DNA from: an uncultured Opitutia bacterium
Lineage (GTDB): Bacteria > Verrucomicrobiota > Verrucomicrobiia > Opitutales > Opitutaceae
Reading direction: 5' to 3'
Assembly: GCA_903881475.1 (NCBI GenBank)
Contig: CAIRTK010000064.1
Span: 62,001 to 126,000 of the forward strand
Length of the DNA: 64,000 nt
Part shown: positions 1 to 10,183 of the stretch, piece after piece
Numbering within the stretch: the stretch's first letter is position 1
Layout: every line of letters starts with the position of its first letter
Position numbers and translations under genes: made by a program
Notes under the pieces: generated by a model
What the model saw: only the letters and a program-made list of their open reading frames with translations
Told to the model about the DNA's origin: nothing
Database searches by the model: none

Positions 1-1289
<1,289 letters not shown>

Positions 1290-1454
1290 GGGGTGGAAGG
1301 GAAGCGAAGCCGCCGGCACGGCGCGTGGCAAATCAGGAAACCGCGCGGGCCAAGGCAATGACTGACGCATCGGTTTCTCGGTTCTGGCCAAACTTTGCGT
1401 CCCAGGCTTCGACATAACGCCGCCCGCGCTTATCGGGCTCGCCGCTGTCCCAGT
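1290..1454. other. Gap upstream of asnS
   Basis: Non-coding as far as I can see. It must carry the asnS promoter on the minus strand. I see no convincing terminator, tRNA or T-box leader. If the weak ORF at 1455-1649 is not real, the gap extends to 1679. Confidence 0.4.
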
Positions 1455-1649
1455 GTGTTCACGTTCTACAGTACCTCTACGAAGATTTCCGGTTATGGAC
1501 TGGGTTATTGGCTTTGGCTGTCCAGCGCCGTCGTTGTCGTGCTCGGAGCATGCCTGGCACTTCGAACTACTCCAAAGACTGCTCCAATGCCGGACCCGAC
1601 TCCTGCGCAAGGCACGTCGCCTACGGGACAGGAGCCGCGCCTTCCTTAG
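1455..1649 (+). CDS. Possible small single-span membrane protein
   Basis: Not recognised. The frame is open from 1395, but a GTG at 1455 gives a more protein-like product of about 64 aa: a short polar N-terminus, one hydrophobic helix ([19 protein letters not shown]), then a proline-rich tail ([14 protein letters not shown]). A single N-terminal anchor followed by a proline-rich linker is the layout of small inner-membrane assembly proteins of secretion or pilus systems, but no such neighbours are present. It lies 30 bp upstream of the 1680-2276 gene and could be co-transcribed. Two overlapping frames (1453-1683 and 1508-1822) are also open, so the coding frame is uncertain. Confidence 0.35.
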   Translation: MFTFYSTSTKISGYGLGYWLWLSSAVVVVLGACLALRTTPKTAPMPDPTPAQGTSPTGQEPRLP

Positions 1650-1679
1650 GGCGGTTCAACTCAACGTCCGGCAAAATCG

Positions 1680-2276
1680 ATGAGAAGAGTTTCGCTGCTT
1701 TTCTTACTGTTCTGGGCGCATGGGGCATCTGGACAGAAACCCGTGTTGCAGGGGCTCATGGGAGGCCCGAAACAGTTTATGGTGTTTGTTACGGCAAACG
1801 GCTCCAAAGTGACGAGCCTTGATGCGGTTGGGCAGAAAGTCGGTCTCTATGAGCTAGTGGCGGTCGATGTCGCTCAAGGTTATGCCGATTTTAAGAACGA
1901 CGGCAAAACGTCGAGGGTTTGGCTGGGTGAGGGACATACCAAGCCGCTCGGTCCAGCAGGGCCGAGTAACTTTGTTCGGATTCCACTTCCCGAGATCAGC
2001 AAGATTAAGCGACTCGTCTTTGCGGGTGGATTTACGAAAGATGAGCCGAGGGCCGTTAAGGGACTTCTCGTCGGACTAGACCATATGCTGAACAATCCTG
2101 AAGTCTCATTAGAGAACAGACAGAAGGTTTTGGCGAAACTGTTGAGTGGCGAAATGCCGTTGAGTATTCTGGGCGGGAAACCGGTCACTTTGGAGGAAGG
2201 CGCGGCGGTGAGTTGGACGCCGGAGTATATTGCACAAGTGAATCGCTACAGTCTGATGCGGCCTCCAAAGCAGTGA
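1680..2276 (+). CDS. Secreted protein of unknown function
   Basis: 198 aa, not recognised. It starts with a short signal peptide (MRRVSLLFLLFWAHGASGQ). A beta-rich stretch follows (FVTANGSKVTSLDAVGQKVGLYELVAVD, then SRVWLGEGH), loosely reminiscent of the small periplasmic beta-domains of GspC/PilP-type proteins. That resemblance is weak and by eye only. The C-terminal half is charged and probably helical. Base composition is clearly lower in GC than the neighbours: two 60-base lines counted by hand give 45 and 53% against well over 60% around them. This suggests a different history or weak codon selection. Confidence 0.6.
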   Translation: MRRVSLLFLLFWAHGASGQKPVLQGLMGGPKQFMVFVTANGSKVTSLDAVGQKVGLYELVAVDVAQGYADFKNDGKTSRVWLGEGHTKPLGPAGPSNFVRIPLPEISKIKRLVFAGGFTKDEPRAVKGLLVGLDHMLNNPEVSLENRQKVLAKLLSGEMPLSILGGKPVTLEEGAAVSWTPEYIAQVNRYSLMRPPKQ

Positions 2277-2522
2277 GAGGACCGAACCAATCTCTGTATC
2301 GGACGCTGATATTTGACCCGCGCTGATGACATCAACATAACCTGTGTTTGGGCGACCTTCTTTGCGTCGCGCGTTGCTGCTTCGTTGCCGGGGTAGGTGT
2401 CATTCATCATAGGGCCAAACGCTCGAATGGGCCGGCAGAAAGCAGTTCATCGCCGCGGACCGGCTCAGGTTTCGGCGGCGGAGCGAGAACCAACGGGCAA
2501 TTCCCGGGTCTGCGATGCGGGT

Positions 2523-3020
2523 ATGAAAACCAAAACTTCTACCCCCTCAAGTCGCGCGACGAAACGGTTCTCGCCTGCCTTTGCCGTCTGCGGCGCGATC
2601 GCGCTTTTCGCCGGTTGCGCGTCCGGCCCCGAGTCCCATGTCGTCTCCGCGCCGCCGCCGCCCGCCCCGATGGCCGCTCCCACGTCGACGGTCGTCACCA
2701 CGACGCAGTCAACGCCCATGGTCGTGCAGCAGCCGGGCCAGACCCAGACCACCTACACCACCACGACGGGTCCGGCCAATCCCGCGGTGAACACGATCAT
2801 CGTCACGCAGGCCCCGCCGGCGCTCCAACAGGAAGTCGTGCTGGCCCGCCCCTCCGCGGACCACGTTTGGATCGCGGGTTACTGGACCTGGCGCGACAAC
2901 CGCTATGAGTGGATGGCCGGCCATTGGGAACTGCCCCCGAGCTCAAGCGCCACCTGGGTGTCGCCGCGCTGGGAGCAGGAAGGCAATGCCTACCGCTTCT
3001 ACGAAGGCCACTGGAACTGA
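2523..3020 (+). CDS. YXWGXW-repeat outer-membrane lipoprotein
   Basis: 165 aa from ATG 2523. The ORF track starts further upstream at 2397, but the signal sequence begins at MKTKTSTPSS. A lipobox (LFAGC) closes the signal peptide, so the mature protein is a lipoprotein with N-terminal Cys. A low-complexity Pro/Ala/Thr linker of ~80 residues (VVTTTQSTPMVVQQPGQTQT) follows. The C-terminal ~60 residues hold aromatic repeats (YWTWRDNRYEWMAGHWE, YRFYEGHWN) of the YXWGXW family, common in envelope proteins of Proteobacteria and Verrucomicrobia. The molecular role of this family is not established. A strong intrinsic terminator follows 26 bp after the stop. Confidence 0.8.
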   Translation: MKTKTSTPSSRATKRFSPAFAVCGAIALFAGCASGPESHVVSAPPPPAPMAAPTSTVVTTTQSTPMVVQQPGQTQTTYTTTTGPANPAVNTIIVTQAPPALQQEVVLARPSADHVWIAGYWTWRDNRYEWMAGHWELPPSSSATWVSPRWEQEGNAYRFYEGHWN

Positions 3021-3046
3021 CCAGGGACTCCGGATCCTTTCGGGCA

Positions 3047-3076
3047 ACGGCGCGGATCACTCCGCGCCGTTTTTTT
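3047..3076 (+). terminator. Rho-independent terminator after the lipoprotein gene
   Basis: Perfect 10-bp stem ACGGCGCGGA / TCCGCGCCGT with a TCAC loop, followed at once by a run of T. It is well placed to end the transcript of the 2523-3020 gene. Confidence 0.9.
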
Positions 3077-3100
3077 GCGGCGTTGGCCGGCCCGAAACGA

Positions 3101-3175
3101 TCACTCAGCGGTGCGGTGTGTGTCGGCCGCCACCAGCAGGCAGAGCGCGGATAACAGTACGATGAGGGAAATCAT
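3101..3175 (-). CDS. Possible 24-aa hydrophobic peptide
   Basis: A tiny ORF below the track's length cut-off starts 13 bp after the stop of the SDR gene on the same strand. It encodes a Met-initiated hydrophobic segment (MISLIVLLSALCLLVAAD) and a short polar end. It would form one transmembrane helix or be a bare signal-like peptide. Not recognised. It could be chance, and no clear ribosome binding site supports it. Confidence 0.22.
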   Translation of the reverse strand: MISLIVLLSALCLLVAADTHRTAE

Positions 3176-3188
3176 GACGGTGCCCGGT

Positions 3189-3929
3189 TCAGGTGAGATT
3201 GACGCCGCCGGCGACGAGGAATTCGGCGCCGATGATGTAGCTGGAGTCGCCGGACAACAGGAAACGCGCGAGCTGGGCGACTTCGCCGGCCGTGCCGAAC
3301 CGCTTTAAGAGCGACTGGGCGGCCATGTTCTCCTCGAAGCCCTTCTGAGCCTCGGGCGGAAAGCCGAGCTTGTTGTAAATGGGCGTGGTGATCGGGCCGG
3401 GGCTGAGCGTATTGATCCGGATCCCGCGAGGGGCGAGCTCGACGGCGAGGGTTTTGCCGAGGGAGACAACGGCCGCCTTCGTGGCGGAATAGATGCTGGC
3501 GGCGGGGAGGCCCAGCTGCGCCACGACGGAGGCGTTGAACACCACGGAACTGGGATTGGCCAGCAGGGGCAGCAGGGACTGCAGTTGAAAATAGAGGCCG
3601 CGGACGTTGACCCCGAACATGTCGTCGAAGTGTTGCGGCGTCATGGCTTCGAACGGGCCGAACTGGCCGATGCCGGCGTTAAGGAAGACGCCGTCGAGCC
3701 GGGGGGCGTGGCGGGAGACTTCGGCGCCGAGCGCCTGGGCCTCCGTGAGCGAGCCGGAGTCGGACTTGAGGATGACGGTGCCGGCGGGCAGCAGCGCCTT
3801 TGCGGCGGCGAGGGTCTCGGGATTGCGGCCTGTGACGATGACCTTTGCGCCTTCGGCGCTCAGGAGCTGGGCGGTGGCCAGGCCGATGCCCGTGGTGCCG
3901 CCGGTGATGAGGATGGTTTGGTTTTTCAT
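3189..3929 (-). CDS. SDR-family NAD(P)-dependent oxidoreductase
   Basis: 246 aa, the full length of a classical short-chain dehydrogenase. Visible: the cofactor motif TGGTTGIG near the N-terminus, LNAGIG in the fourth strand, the catalytic Ser region (FNASVV) and the YSATK catalytic pair, then LSPGPITTPIY. Substrate cannot be told from sequence. It is the second gene of a minus-strand pair behind a TetR regulator, with an operator-like palindrome in the 53-bp gap directly before its start. This is the usual arrangement for an SDR induced by a small electrophile or xenobiotic through its own TetR repressor (inference). Confidence 0.9.
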   Translation of the reverse strand: MKNQTILITGGTTGIGLATAQLLSAEGAKVIVTGRNPETLAAAKALLPAGTVILKSDSGSLTEAQALGAEVSRHAPRLDGVFLNAGIGQFGPFEAMTPQHFDDMFGVNVRGLYFQLQSLLPLLANPSSVVFNASVVAQLGLPAASIYSATKAAVVSLGKTLAVELAPRGIRINTLSPGPITTPIYNKLGFPPEAQKGFEENMAAQSLLKRFGTAGEVAQLARFLLSGDSSYIIGAEFLVAGGVNLT

Positions 3930-3950
3930 GGGAAAGAAACGGTTTATTGC

Positions 3951-3964
3951 AGAACAAACGTTCT
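3951..3964. promoter_or_regulatory. Putative TetR operator before the SDR gene
   Basis: AGAAC-AAAC-GTTCT is a 5-4-5 inverted repeat flanked by TATT and AATA. It sits 21 bp upstream of the SDR start codon. A near-identical site lies before the tetR gene (4572-4585). Confidence 0.6.
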
Positions 3965-3982
3965 AATAAAGGCAGAGGAAAA

Positions 3983-4561
3983 TCAGCCGAGAACCTGCAA
4001 GGCCAGGCGGGCACTGACGCGCAATGACTCACGGTCACCCAAGGCCCGGGAAGCGACGGCAAAGCCGAGCATGGTATGGTAGAGGAAGCGGGCGAGGGCG
4101 ACGGGGTCCTTGTCCTGGGCGATCTCGCCCTTGCGCTGGGCGACGCTCAGGCGGGAGGCAAAGATACCCTCAATCTCGCGGGCGTGGACATGGGCCAGCG
4201 CGCGGGTGGCCGCATCATGCGGGGCGAGTTCGACCATGGAGTTGACCATCAGGCAGCCGGGTGAGCCATTGCTGCAGGTGCCTGAAATCAAGGCATCGAA
4301 GAAGCCGGTGAACAGCTCGCGGACCGGGGCGGGGTCATCGAGCTTGCGGCGCATGCCATCTAGGGAGCGGTCCAGATAGCGCTTCAGGGCGGTCTGGTAG
4401 AGGGTCTGCTTGTCCCCGTAGGTATCATAAAGGCTCTGGCGGCTGACCCCGAGTTCGCCGGTCAGGTCAGAGAACGACGTGTGCTTGAAGCCGCGCACCC
4501 GGAAGAGCTCAAGGGCCTGATCGAGCACTTCGGCTTCATCGAACTCTTTCGTACGAGACAT
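3983..4561 (-). CDS. TetR/AcrR-family transcriptional repressor
   Basis: 192 aa when started at MSRTKEFDEAEV. The longer 220-aa reading in the track adds a hydrophobic lead that runs over the operator and is unlikely. The N-terminal HTH spans roughly residues 12-58 (ALELFRVRGFKHTSFSDLTG, then GVSRQSLYDTYGDKQTLY). The C-terminal ligand domain has the CSNGSPGCLMVNSMVEL stretch typical of a TetR subgroup that controls adjacent SDR or nitroreductase genes. The gene precedes the SDR on the same strand. Matching palindromes sit before both genes, which suggests autoregulation plus control of the SDR. Confidence 0.92.
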   Translation of the reverse strand: MSRTKEFDEAEVLDQALELFRVRGFKHTSFSDLTGELGVSRQSLYDTYGDKQTLYQTALKRYLDRSLDGMRRKLDDPAPVRELFTGFFDALISGTCSNGSPGCLMVNSMVELAPHDAATRALAHVHAREIEGIFASRLSVAQRKGEIAQDKDPVALARFLYHTMLGFAVASRALGDRESLRVSARLALQVLG

Positions 4562-4571
4562 GACCATTAGT

Positions 4572-4585
4572 AGAACAAACATTCC
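4572..4585. promoter_or_regulatory. Putative TetR operator before tetR
   Basis: AGAACAAACATTCC matches 12 of 14 bases of the palindrome at 3951-3964 and lies 10 bp upstream of the tetR start codon. It would allow autorepression. The HDOD gene diverges further upstream. Confidence 0.55.
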
Positions 4586-4753
4586 ATTATATGCAAGAAG
4601 AAATCTCCCGGGAAAAAATGGCCCGAGGTGATCGGTCGCAGACATTGGTCGAAGCTGGCGCAGTACGGCCGCAGGCCGGACAAATTGCCGGGTCTGCGGG
4701 AGGTCTTTTCACATTCGGCTTTATTCGGATCCGAATGTACCGAAATCAAACCC

Positions 4754-5596
4754 ATGGTTACATATTCCCTATCGGAAGTGGAATTGCCGCGCATTGCCGA
4801 AAAGCTGCCGTCGGCGCCGCGCCTGCTCGTCAAGCTTGGCCAGCTGATCGCCAATCCGAATGTGCAGGCGGAAGAAGTGGTCGCGGTCTTGCGCCAGGAC
4901 CCGCAGCTGGTCTCCCAGATCCTGCGCATGGCCAACAGCGCGGCCTATGCGCCGGCCGAGCCGGTGGGCTCGTTGGAACGGGCGCTGGCCTTCATTGGAT
5001 TCGCCGAGGTGCACCGGCTGGTGGGCGTCGTGGCGGCCGGGCAGCTGGCCGACCAGAGAATGCGCCTCTATCCGCTGAACGGCGCCCATCTGCGGAAGAA
5101 CGCACTGTTTGTCGCCGTTCTGATGGAAGAACTCGCAAAATTTGCGGGAGAACGCCCGCGCAATTGCTACACCGTCGGCCTGCTCCGGACGATCGGCATG
5201 ATGGCCCTGGAGCGCTTGGCGCCGCCGGACTCCGGCATTCCGCCTTTCCTAGAGAGTGGCGACACGGAACTCGACGCCTGGGAGCAGCGGCATTGGGGGA
5301 CCATCAACGTAGAGGCCGCGGAAAAGATCCTGCTGCACTGGCGGCTGCCGCACGAGACGGTGACGGCCATCCGCCATCATTACCGCCCGGCCGGTCGGCA
5401 CAACCCGATCACCCATCTGCTCAAGCTGGCCGCGGGTGCGGCCGCGGACCGTTTCAACAGCATACCGGGAGAGGAGTCCTATTGGGTCATTACGCCCGAG
5501 AATTTCACCAAGGCCGGAATCGAGCCCCTGGATTTCACCCTGGCCTGCGAGAAGGCCCAGCGAAAATTCGAGCAGCTGAGCGGCACGGTGGAGTAG
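4754..5596 (+). CDS. HDOD-domain signalling protein
   Basis: 280 aa from ATG 4754 (MVTYSLSEVELPRIAEKLPS). The upstream extension in the track is not protein-like. The HDOD core is clear: LPSAPRLLVKLGQLI, then LRQDPQLVSQILRMANSAAY with the LxxxPxLxxxILxxANSA signature, followed by SLERALAFIGFAEVHRLV. HDOD proteins are HD-domain relatives that usually lack phosphohydrolase metal ligands and act in c-di-GMP, chemotaxis or stress signalling. No GGDEF, EAL or receiver domain is attached here. The gene stands alone, diverging from tetR and converging on prpD. Its target is unknown. Confidence 0.88.
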   Translation: MVTYSLSEVELPRIAEKLPSAPRLLVKLGQLIANPNVQAEEVVAVLRQDPQLVSQILRMANSAAYAPAEPVGSLERALAFIGFAEVHRLVGVVAAGQLADQRMRLYPLNGAHLRKNALFVAVLMEELAKFAGERPRNCYTVGLLRTIGMMALERLAPPDSGIPPFLESGDTELDAWEQRHWGTINVEAAEKILLHWRLPHETVTAIRHHYRPAGRHNPITHLLKLAAGAAADRFNSIPGEESYWVITPENFTKAGIEPLDFTLACEKAQRKFEQLSGTVE

Positions 5597-5637
5597 GTCC
5601 GCCGCGGATGCGGCGTCCGCGCCGGCGCGTGCAGCGG

Positions 5638-7116
5638 TTATTTGACGAACGCGCCGACAAAGTCATGCACCGGCATGGCCCCCAGTTTTGCGCGATCGGC
5701 GAAGAGCTCCATCAGCTGAGCTGCCTTGTCCCCGCCATAATGTGAGGCGAAGGCGGCGCGGGCTTTCCCCTGAAGGATGGGGATGCCCTCGTGACGCCGG
5801 CGGCGGTGGCCGATGGGGTACTCGACGGCGACCTTGTCGGTCCTGGTGCCGTCCTTGAAGAAGACCTGGACGGCGTTGGCGATGGAGCGCTTGTCCGCGT
5901 CGAGGTAGTCCCTGGAGTATTGCGGGTCCTCGGTGACGGTCATCTTGGCGCGGAGCGGGTCGATGCGGGGGTCCGCGGCGATGCGGTCCTCGTAGTGATC
6001 CGCCGTGAGCCCGCCAAAGATCAGGCCGATGGCCGTCATGTATTGGAGGCAGTGGTCGCGGTCGGCGGGGTTGTGGAGGGGACCGGTTTTGTCGATGATG
6101 CGGATGGCGGATTCGTGGGTGGTGAGCTCGATGCGCCCGATCTGGTCGAGCCGGTCCCGCACCAGCGGGTGAAGCCGGACGGCGCACTCAACGGCGGTCT
6201 GTGCGTGGAATTCCGCCGGGAAGGAAATCTTGAAGAGGATCTGCTCCATCACGTAGCTGCCGAGCGGCCGGGCGAGCTTCACGGCGTTGCCCTTGAAGGA
6301 GACATCCTGGAATCCCCAGGTCTTGGCGGTGAGCGCGGAGGGATAGCCCATCTCGCTGGTCAGGGCGATGAGGGCCAGGCGGACGGCGCGGCTGGTGGCA
6401 TCGCCGGCCGCCCAGGACTTGCGGGACCCCGTATTGGGCGCATGGCGGTAGGTGCGGAGGGCGGAGCCGTCGATCCAGGCGTGGGTAATGGCATTGATGA
6501 CCTGGTCGCGCGTGCCGCCGAGCATGACGGCAGTGACGGCGGTGGAGGCGACGCGAACCAGGAGGACGTGGTCGAGCCCGACGCGATTGAAGGAATTATC
6601 GAGGGCGAGGATGCCCTGGATCTCGTGGGCCTTCACCATCGCCACCAGAACGTCGTGGACGGTGAGTGTCGGAGCGCGGGGAGTAAGCGTTGAGTGGAAG
6701 GCGGCAACCGGGATGCCGGCGGCCTGATTGCGGCTGAGCCAGTCCGCGGTGGCGAGGATGGCGCCGAGGTTGTCGGAGGGGTGGCCCCATTCCGCGGCAA
6801 GCCAGGTGTCATTGAAGTCGAGCCAGCGGACGATGGTGCCGAGGTTGAATGCGCCCTGGACGGGATCGAGTTCGTAGCGGGTGCCGGGGACCCGGGAGCC
6901 GAGCCGGATCGTTGTGCCGGGGACAACGGGCCCGAGGAGCTTGGTGCAGGCCGGATAGGCTAGGGCCATGATGCCGCAGGCCAGGGTGTCCGCTAGGCAC
7001 CAGCGGGCGGTGTCGAGGGCCTCGCCACTGGTGATGGGCACATTGAGGGCATAGTCGGCGAGATCGGCGATGAGCTGATCGGGGGCAGGACGGACGTTAC
7101 TAATGGGAGAACTCAT
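5638..7116 (-). CDS. prpD: 2-methylcitrate dehydratase (MmgE/PrpD family)
   Basis: 492 aa, the full length of PrpD. It dehydrates 2-methylcitrate to 2-methyl-cis-aconitate in the methylcitrate cycle of propionyl-CoA oxidation. Family stretches include [16 protein letters not shown] near residue 38, [16 protein letters not shown] near residue 101 (the His/Asp-rich active-site segment) and [20 protein letters not shown] in the second half. The gene is last of three in prpB-prpC-prpD on the minus strand, separated from prpC by a 93-bp gap filled by an inverted-repeat element. MmgE/PrpD proteins also occur in other pathways, but the neighbours settle this one. Confidence 0.95.
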   Translation of the reverse strand: MSSPISNVRPAPDQLIADLADYALNVPITSGEALDTARWCLADTLACGIMALAYPACTKLLGPVVPGTTIRLGSRVPGTRYELDPVQGAFNLGTIVRWLDFNDTWLAAEWGHPSDNLGAILATADWLSRNQAAGIPVAAFHSTLTPRAPTLTVHDVLVAMVKAHEIQGILALDNSFNRVGLDHVLLVRVASTAVTAVMLGGTRDQVINAITHAWIDGSALRTYRHAPNTGSRKSWAAGDATSRAVRLALIALTSEMGYPSALTAKTWGFQDVSFKGNAVKLARPLGSYVMEQILFKISFPAEFHAQTAVECAVRLHPLVRDRLDQIGRIELTTHESAIRIIDKTGPLHNPADRDHCLQYMTAIGLIFGGLTADHYEDRIAADPRIDPLRAKMTVTEDPQYSRDYLDADKRSIANAVQVFFKDGTRTDKVAVEYPIGHRRRRHEGIPILQGKARAAFASHYGGDKAAQLMELFADRAKLGAMPVHDFVGAFVK

Positions 7117-7127
7117 ACGGGGAGGTT

Positions 7128-7204
7128 GACCGCGAAGAACGCAAAGGTCGCAAAGCCAAACTTGGAAATTCCTGGGGCTTGGCGCGGTTTGCGTCTTTGC
7201 GGTT
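7128..7204. repeat. Intergenic inverted repeat, CGCAAAG type
   Basis: The prpC-prpD gap is almost wholly this element. The left arm contains ACCGCGAAGAACGCAAAGG and the right arm, read in reverse, AACCGCAAAGACGCAAACC. The arms are built from near-9-bp words (CGCAAAGAN). No coding potential. Confidence 0.75.
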
Positions 7205-7209
7205 AAAAA

Positions 7210-8385
7210 TCAGGGACGCTGGGCGAGGGGAATGAAGGGTCGGTTTTCCGGGCCCGTGTAGTGCGCGCCGGGGCGGATGATCTTGCCGTCGATCCGCTGC
7301 TCGATGATGTGCGCCGCCCAGCCGGCGGTGCGGGCGACCACGAAAAGCGGCGTGAACATCGGCCGGGGCACGCCGAGGCGGTGGTACGCGACGGCACTGA
7401 ACCAGTCGAGGTTGGGAAACATTTTCTTCTCGCTCCACATGAGTGTCTCAATCCGCTCGGCGATGGCAAAGAGGCCCGGATCATGGGCATCCTCGGAAAG
7501 CTGGCGGGCGATGGCCTTGATGATCGGATTGCGCGGGTCGCCGGTGGTATAGACGGGATGGCCGAAGCCGATGACAATTTCCCGGCGGGCGAGGCGGGCC
7601 CGCAGGTCGGTCTCCGCCTCGTCGGGCGTGCGATAGCGCTGCTGGATCTCGAGCGCGACCTCGTTGGCGCCACCGTGTTTCGGGCCGCGGAGCGCACCGA
7701 TGGCGCCGGTGATGCAGGAATGGAAATCCGAGCCGGTGCCGGCGATGACGCGGGCGGCGAAGGTGGAGGCGTTGAATTCGTGCTCGGCGTAGAGAATGAG
7801 CGAGCGGTCGAGTGCCCGGACCTGGGCGGCGGAAGGGGCGTGCTGATGCAGCAGGTGCAGAAAATGCGCGGCGATGGACGGGTCAGCGGTTTCGACGGCG
7901 ATGCGCCTCCCGTCCGTCACGAAGTGATGCCAGTAGAGCAGGATGGAAGGAAAGCACGCGAGCAGGCGATCGGCCCGGGCGCGGGCCCCGTCTACGGTGG
8001 AGGCATCGCCGCCGGTGGCGGGCAGGTGTTCCGGCTCGAGCGTGCCGAGCATGGAGCAGCCGGTGCGAAGGACGTCCATCGGGTGCGTCGTGCCGGGAAT
8101 CTGCTCGAGCACGGCGCGCAGGGCGTCGGGAAGGCCGCGAAGCCGGATCAGCCGGGCGCGATAGACGCCGAGCTCGGCGTGGTTGGGCAGATGTCCGTGG
8201 ATGAGCAGATGGGCGACCTCCTCATAGATGGCCTGCGCGGCGACCTCCGCGATGTCGTAGCCGCGGTAATGGAGATCGTTGCCCGAGTGGCCGACGGTGC
8301 AGATCGCGGTGTTGCCCGCCACGACGCCGGAGAGGGCGACGGACTTCTTGGCCTTGGCGACCGGGTTGGATGCGGGATCGGACAT
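7210..8385 (-). CDS. prpC: 2-methylcitrate synthase
   Basis: 391 aa, citrate synthase family. It condenses propionyl-CoA with oxaloacetate in the methylcitrate cycle. Visible: [26 protein letters not shown] at the N-terminus, typical of PrpC and short citrate synthases; the catalytic His region [41 protein letters not shown]; and [18 protein letters not shown]. Length and context (between prpB and prpD) favour 2-methylcitrate over citrate as the main product, although such enzymes usually accept both acyl-CoAs. Confidence 0.94.
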   Translation of the reverse strand: MSDPASNPVAKAKKSVALSGVVAGNTAICTVGHSGNDLHYRGYDIAEVAAQAIYEEVAHLLIHGHLPNHAELGVYRARLIRLRGLPDALRAVLEQIPGTTHPMDVLRTGCSMLGTLEPEHLPATGGDASTVDGARARADRLLACFPSILLYWHHFVTDGRRIAVETADPSIAAHFLHLLHQHAPSAAQVRALDRSLILYAEHEFNASTFAARVIAGTGSDFHSCITGAIGALRGPKHGGANEVALEIQQRYRTPDEAETDLRARLARREIVIGFGHPVYTTGDPRNPIIKAIARQLSEDAHDPGLFAIAERIETLMWSEKKMFPNLDWFSAVAYHRLGVPRPMFTPLFVVARTAGWAAHIIEQRIDGKIIRPGAHYTGPENRPFIPLAQRP

Positions 8386-8445
8386 CGTTTGACTCAGCCA
8401 ACCATGGGATGTGCGCAGGGGTTGAGGGAAGCGGCCTTGAGCGCT

Positions 8446-9288
8446 TCAGGTCGTTTGTTGGTAGCCCAGGATATCGTAGAGCTCTTTGCGGGTCTGCATG
8501 CGGCCGACGACGGACTGCTGGGTGCCGTCCCGGCGGATGGCGGCGTAGACGTCAAGCGAGGCGGCGGCGGCGGCGCGGGAAGCGGAGAGCGGATACAGGG
8601 CCAGGGCGATGCCGGCGGCACGAAGCTCCTCGAGCGTGAAAAAGGGGGTCTGGCCAAACTCGGTGAGGTTGGCCAGGACGGGAACTTTCACGGCGGCCGT
8701 GAAGGCGCGATAGTCGGCGAGGGTGTCGAGGGCCTCGGCGAAGATCAGGTCGGCGCCGGCGGCGACATACGCCTGTGCCCGGGCGATGGCGGCGGGGACA
8801 CCCTCGTTGGCGGCGGCATCGGTGCGGGCCATGACAACGAAGTCGGCGGACGGCTTGCCGGAAACAGCCGCCTTTACCCGGGAGATCATTTCGGCGACGG
8901 GAACGATCTGCTTGCCGGGCAAATGGCCGCAAAGTTTGGCGGGTACCTGATCCTCAATATGCACGGCGGCGGCCCCGGCGGCGGCCATGGCGCGCACGGC
9001 GGCCGCGGGATCATCCCAGCCGGTGTCGATATCGACGAGCAGCGGCAGGTCGACCCGCCCGGTTATGCGGCGCACGTCGATGAGTACGTCGGCCAGGGTC
9101 GTGTCGCCCACGTCCGGAATACCGTAGGAGTGGTTGGCGACGCCGGCGCCGGAAAGATAAAGCGCCCGGAAGCCGGCGCGCTGCGCGAGGAGGGCGGCAT
9201 AGGCGTTGATGGCGCCGGCGATCTGCAGGGGTTTTTCCGCCGCGAGAGCCGCGCGAATTTTTTCGCCGGGAGTCGGGGCGGTGCTCAT
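8446..9288 (-). CDS. prpB: Methylisocitrate lyase
   Basis: 280 aa, isocitrate lyase/PEP mutase superfamily TIM barrel. It cleaves 2-methylisocitrate to pyruvate and succinate, the last step of the methylcitrate cycle. Visible: the Mg-binding segment LLVDIDTGWDD, the signature loop KLCGHLPGKQIVP (KKCGH in most PrpB, with Cys as the active-site residue) and VMARTDAAANEG. It is the first gene of prpBCD. The 217-bp gap upstream separates it from a divergent ABC transporter and should hold its promoter. No prpR-type regulator is present in the window. Confidence 0.95.
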   Translation of the reverse strand: MSTAPTPGEKIRAALAAEKPLQIAGAINAYAALLAQRAGFRALYLSGAGVANHSYGIPDVGDTTLADVLIDVRRITGRVDLPLLVDIDTGWDDPAAAVRAMAAAGAAAVHIEDQVPAKLCGHLPGKQIVPVAEMISRVKAAVSGKPSADFVVMARTDAAANEGVPAAIARAQAYVAAGADLIFAEALDTLADYRAFTAAVKVPVLANLTEFGQTPFFTLEELRAAGIALALYPLSASRAAAAASLDVYAAIRRDGTQQSVVGRMQTRKELYDILGYQQTT

Positions 9289-9366
9289 GGATCCACGATG
9301 GGGCGGCGGATGCGCCGTGTCCAGTACCGGGCCGGCCGGCGGTGCGGATAGTAAGGATTTAAATCA

Positions 9367-9399
9367 CCGCCGTCAGTTGGTCTGCCGGCTGACCGGCGG
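9367..9399. promoter_or_regulatory. Inverted repeat between prpB and the ABC transporter
   Basis: CCGCCGTCAG and CTGACCGGCGG form arms around a 12-bp spacer in the divergent gap. This could be an operator or an mRNA hairpin. Only the symmetry supports it. Confidence 0.25.
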
Positions 9400-9505
9400 C
9401 ACGGTGAAGAGAAAAAAGACAGGCTTATCCCGCCGGTTTGGGCCCGGGTCAGAAAATGCACGAAACGATTGGTCAACCCGGGGCGTCTTGGCATGGTACT
9501 CCGCC

Positions 9506-10183
9506 ATGCTTGAGGTCGCCGATCTGAAGAAATCGTTTCGTTCGCCCGAAGGGGACTGCGTGGAGATCGTCAACGTCGCGGCCTTCGCGCTGGCGGCGGG
9601 CGAGCAGGTGGCGCTGCGCGGTGAAAGCGGTTCGGGCAAGACGACCTTCCTTCACCTGATCGCCGGGATTCTCGCGGCGGACGCCGGACGGGTTTCCATC
9701 GATGGCGCAGAGATGACGGTGCTCGGCGAGTCGCGGCGCGACCGGCTCCGGGCGGACAAGCTCGGGTATATTTTCCAGACGTTCAACCTGCTGCAGGGCT
9801 ACACGGTGCTGGAAAACGTGGTGCTGGGCATGTCCTTCGGGCCGTGTGGCGCGGACCGGGCGCACGCGGAGGCCGTGCTCGGGCGGATGGGGCTGGGCCA
9901 CCGCCTGCATCATTTTCCCCGCCAGCTCTCCACCGGCCAACAGCAGCGCGTGGCGGTGGCCCGTGCGCTGGCGAACCGGCCCAGGCTGGTCCTCGCCGAC
10001 GAGCCGACGGGCAACCTCGACCGTCGGCATGCGCGGGAGGCCCTGACGCTCATCCGGGAAGTCTGCCGGGAGAACAACGCGGCGCTGTTGCTGGTGAGCC
10101 ACGACGAGGAAGTGCTCGCCCAGTTTGAACAACGGCGGGACTTTGCGGAACTCAACCAAGCGATGAAGGAGACGGCGCCATGA
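9506..10183 (+). CDS. ABC transporter ATP-binding protein (LolD/MacB type)
   Basis: 225 aa from ATG 9506. The track's upstream extension is non-coding. Walker [10 protein letters not shown] lies near residue 39, then the Q-loop region ([20 protein letters not shown]), signature [15 protein letters not shown], Walker [11 protein letters not shown] and the H-loop LLVSHD. The 'TGN' after Walker B and the Q-loop wording place it with MacB/LolD/FtsE-like ATPases that power lipoprotein release or envelope mechanotransmission. It overlaps the permease gene by 4 bp, so the two are translationally coupled. Confidence 0.93.
   Translation: MLEVADLKKSFRSPEGDCVEIVNVAAFALAAGEQVALRGESGSGKTTFLHLIAGILAADAGRVSIDGAEMTVLGESRRDRLRADKLGYIFQTFNLLQGYTVLENVVLGMSFGPCGADRAHAEAVLGRMGLGHRLHHFPRQLSTGQQQRVAVARALANRPRLVLADEPTGNLDRRHAREALTLIREVCRENNAALLLVSHDEEVLAQFEQRRDFAELNQAMKETAP

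Noticed and set aside
5602-5615. GCCGC-GGAT-GCGGC as terminator between HDOD and prpD
   Set aside because: Short stem, no T run on either strand; expected by chance at this GC.
7128-7204. Inverted repeats as CRISPR or tRNA-like structures
   Set aside because: No regular spacers of constant length, no cloverleaf, and each element occurs singly in its gap.
7261-9351. 696-aa plus-strand ORF over prpC and prpB
   Set aside because: Shadow ORF from high GC; both minus-strand genes have intact motifs.
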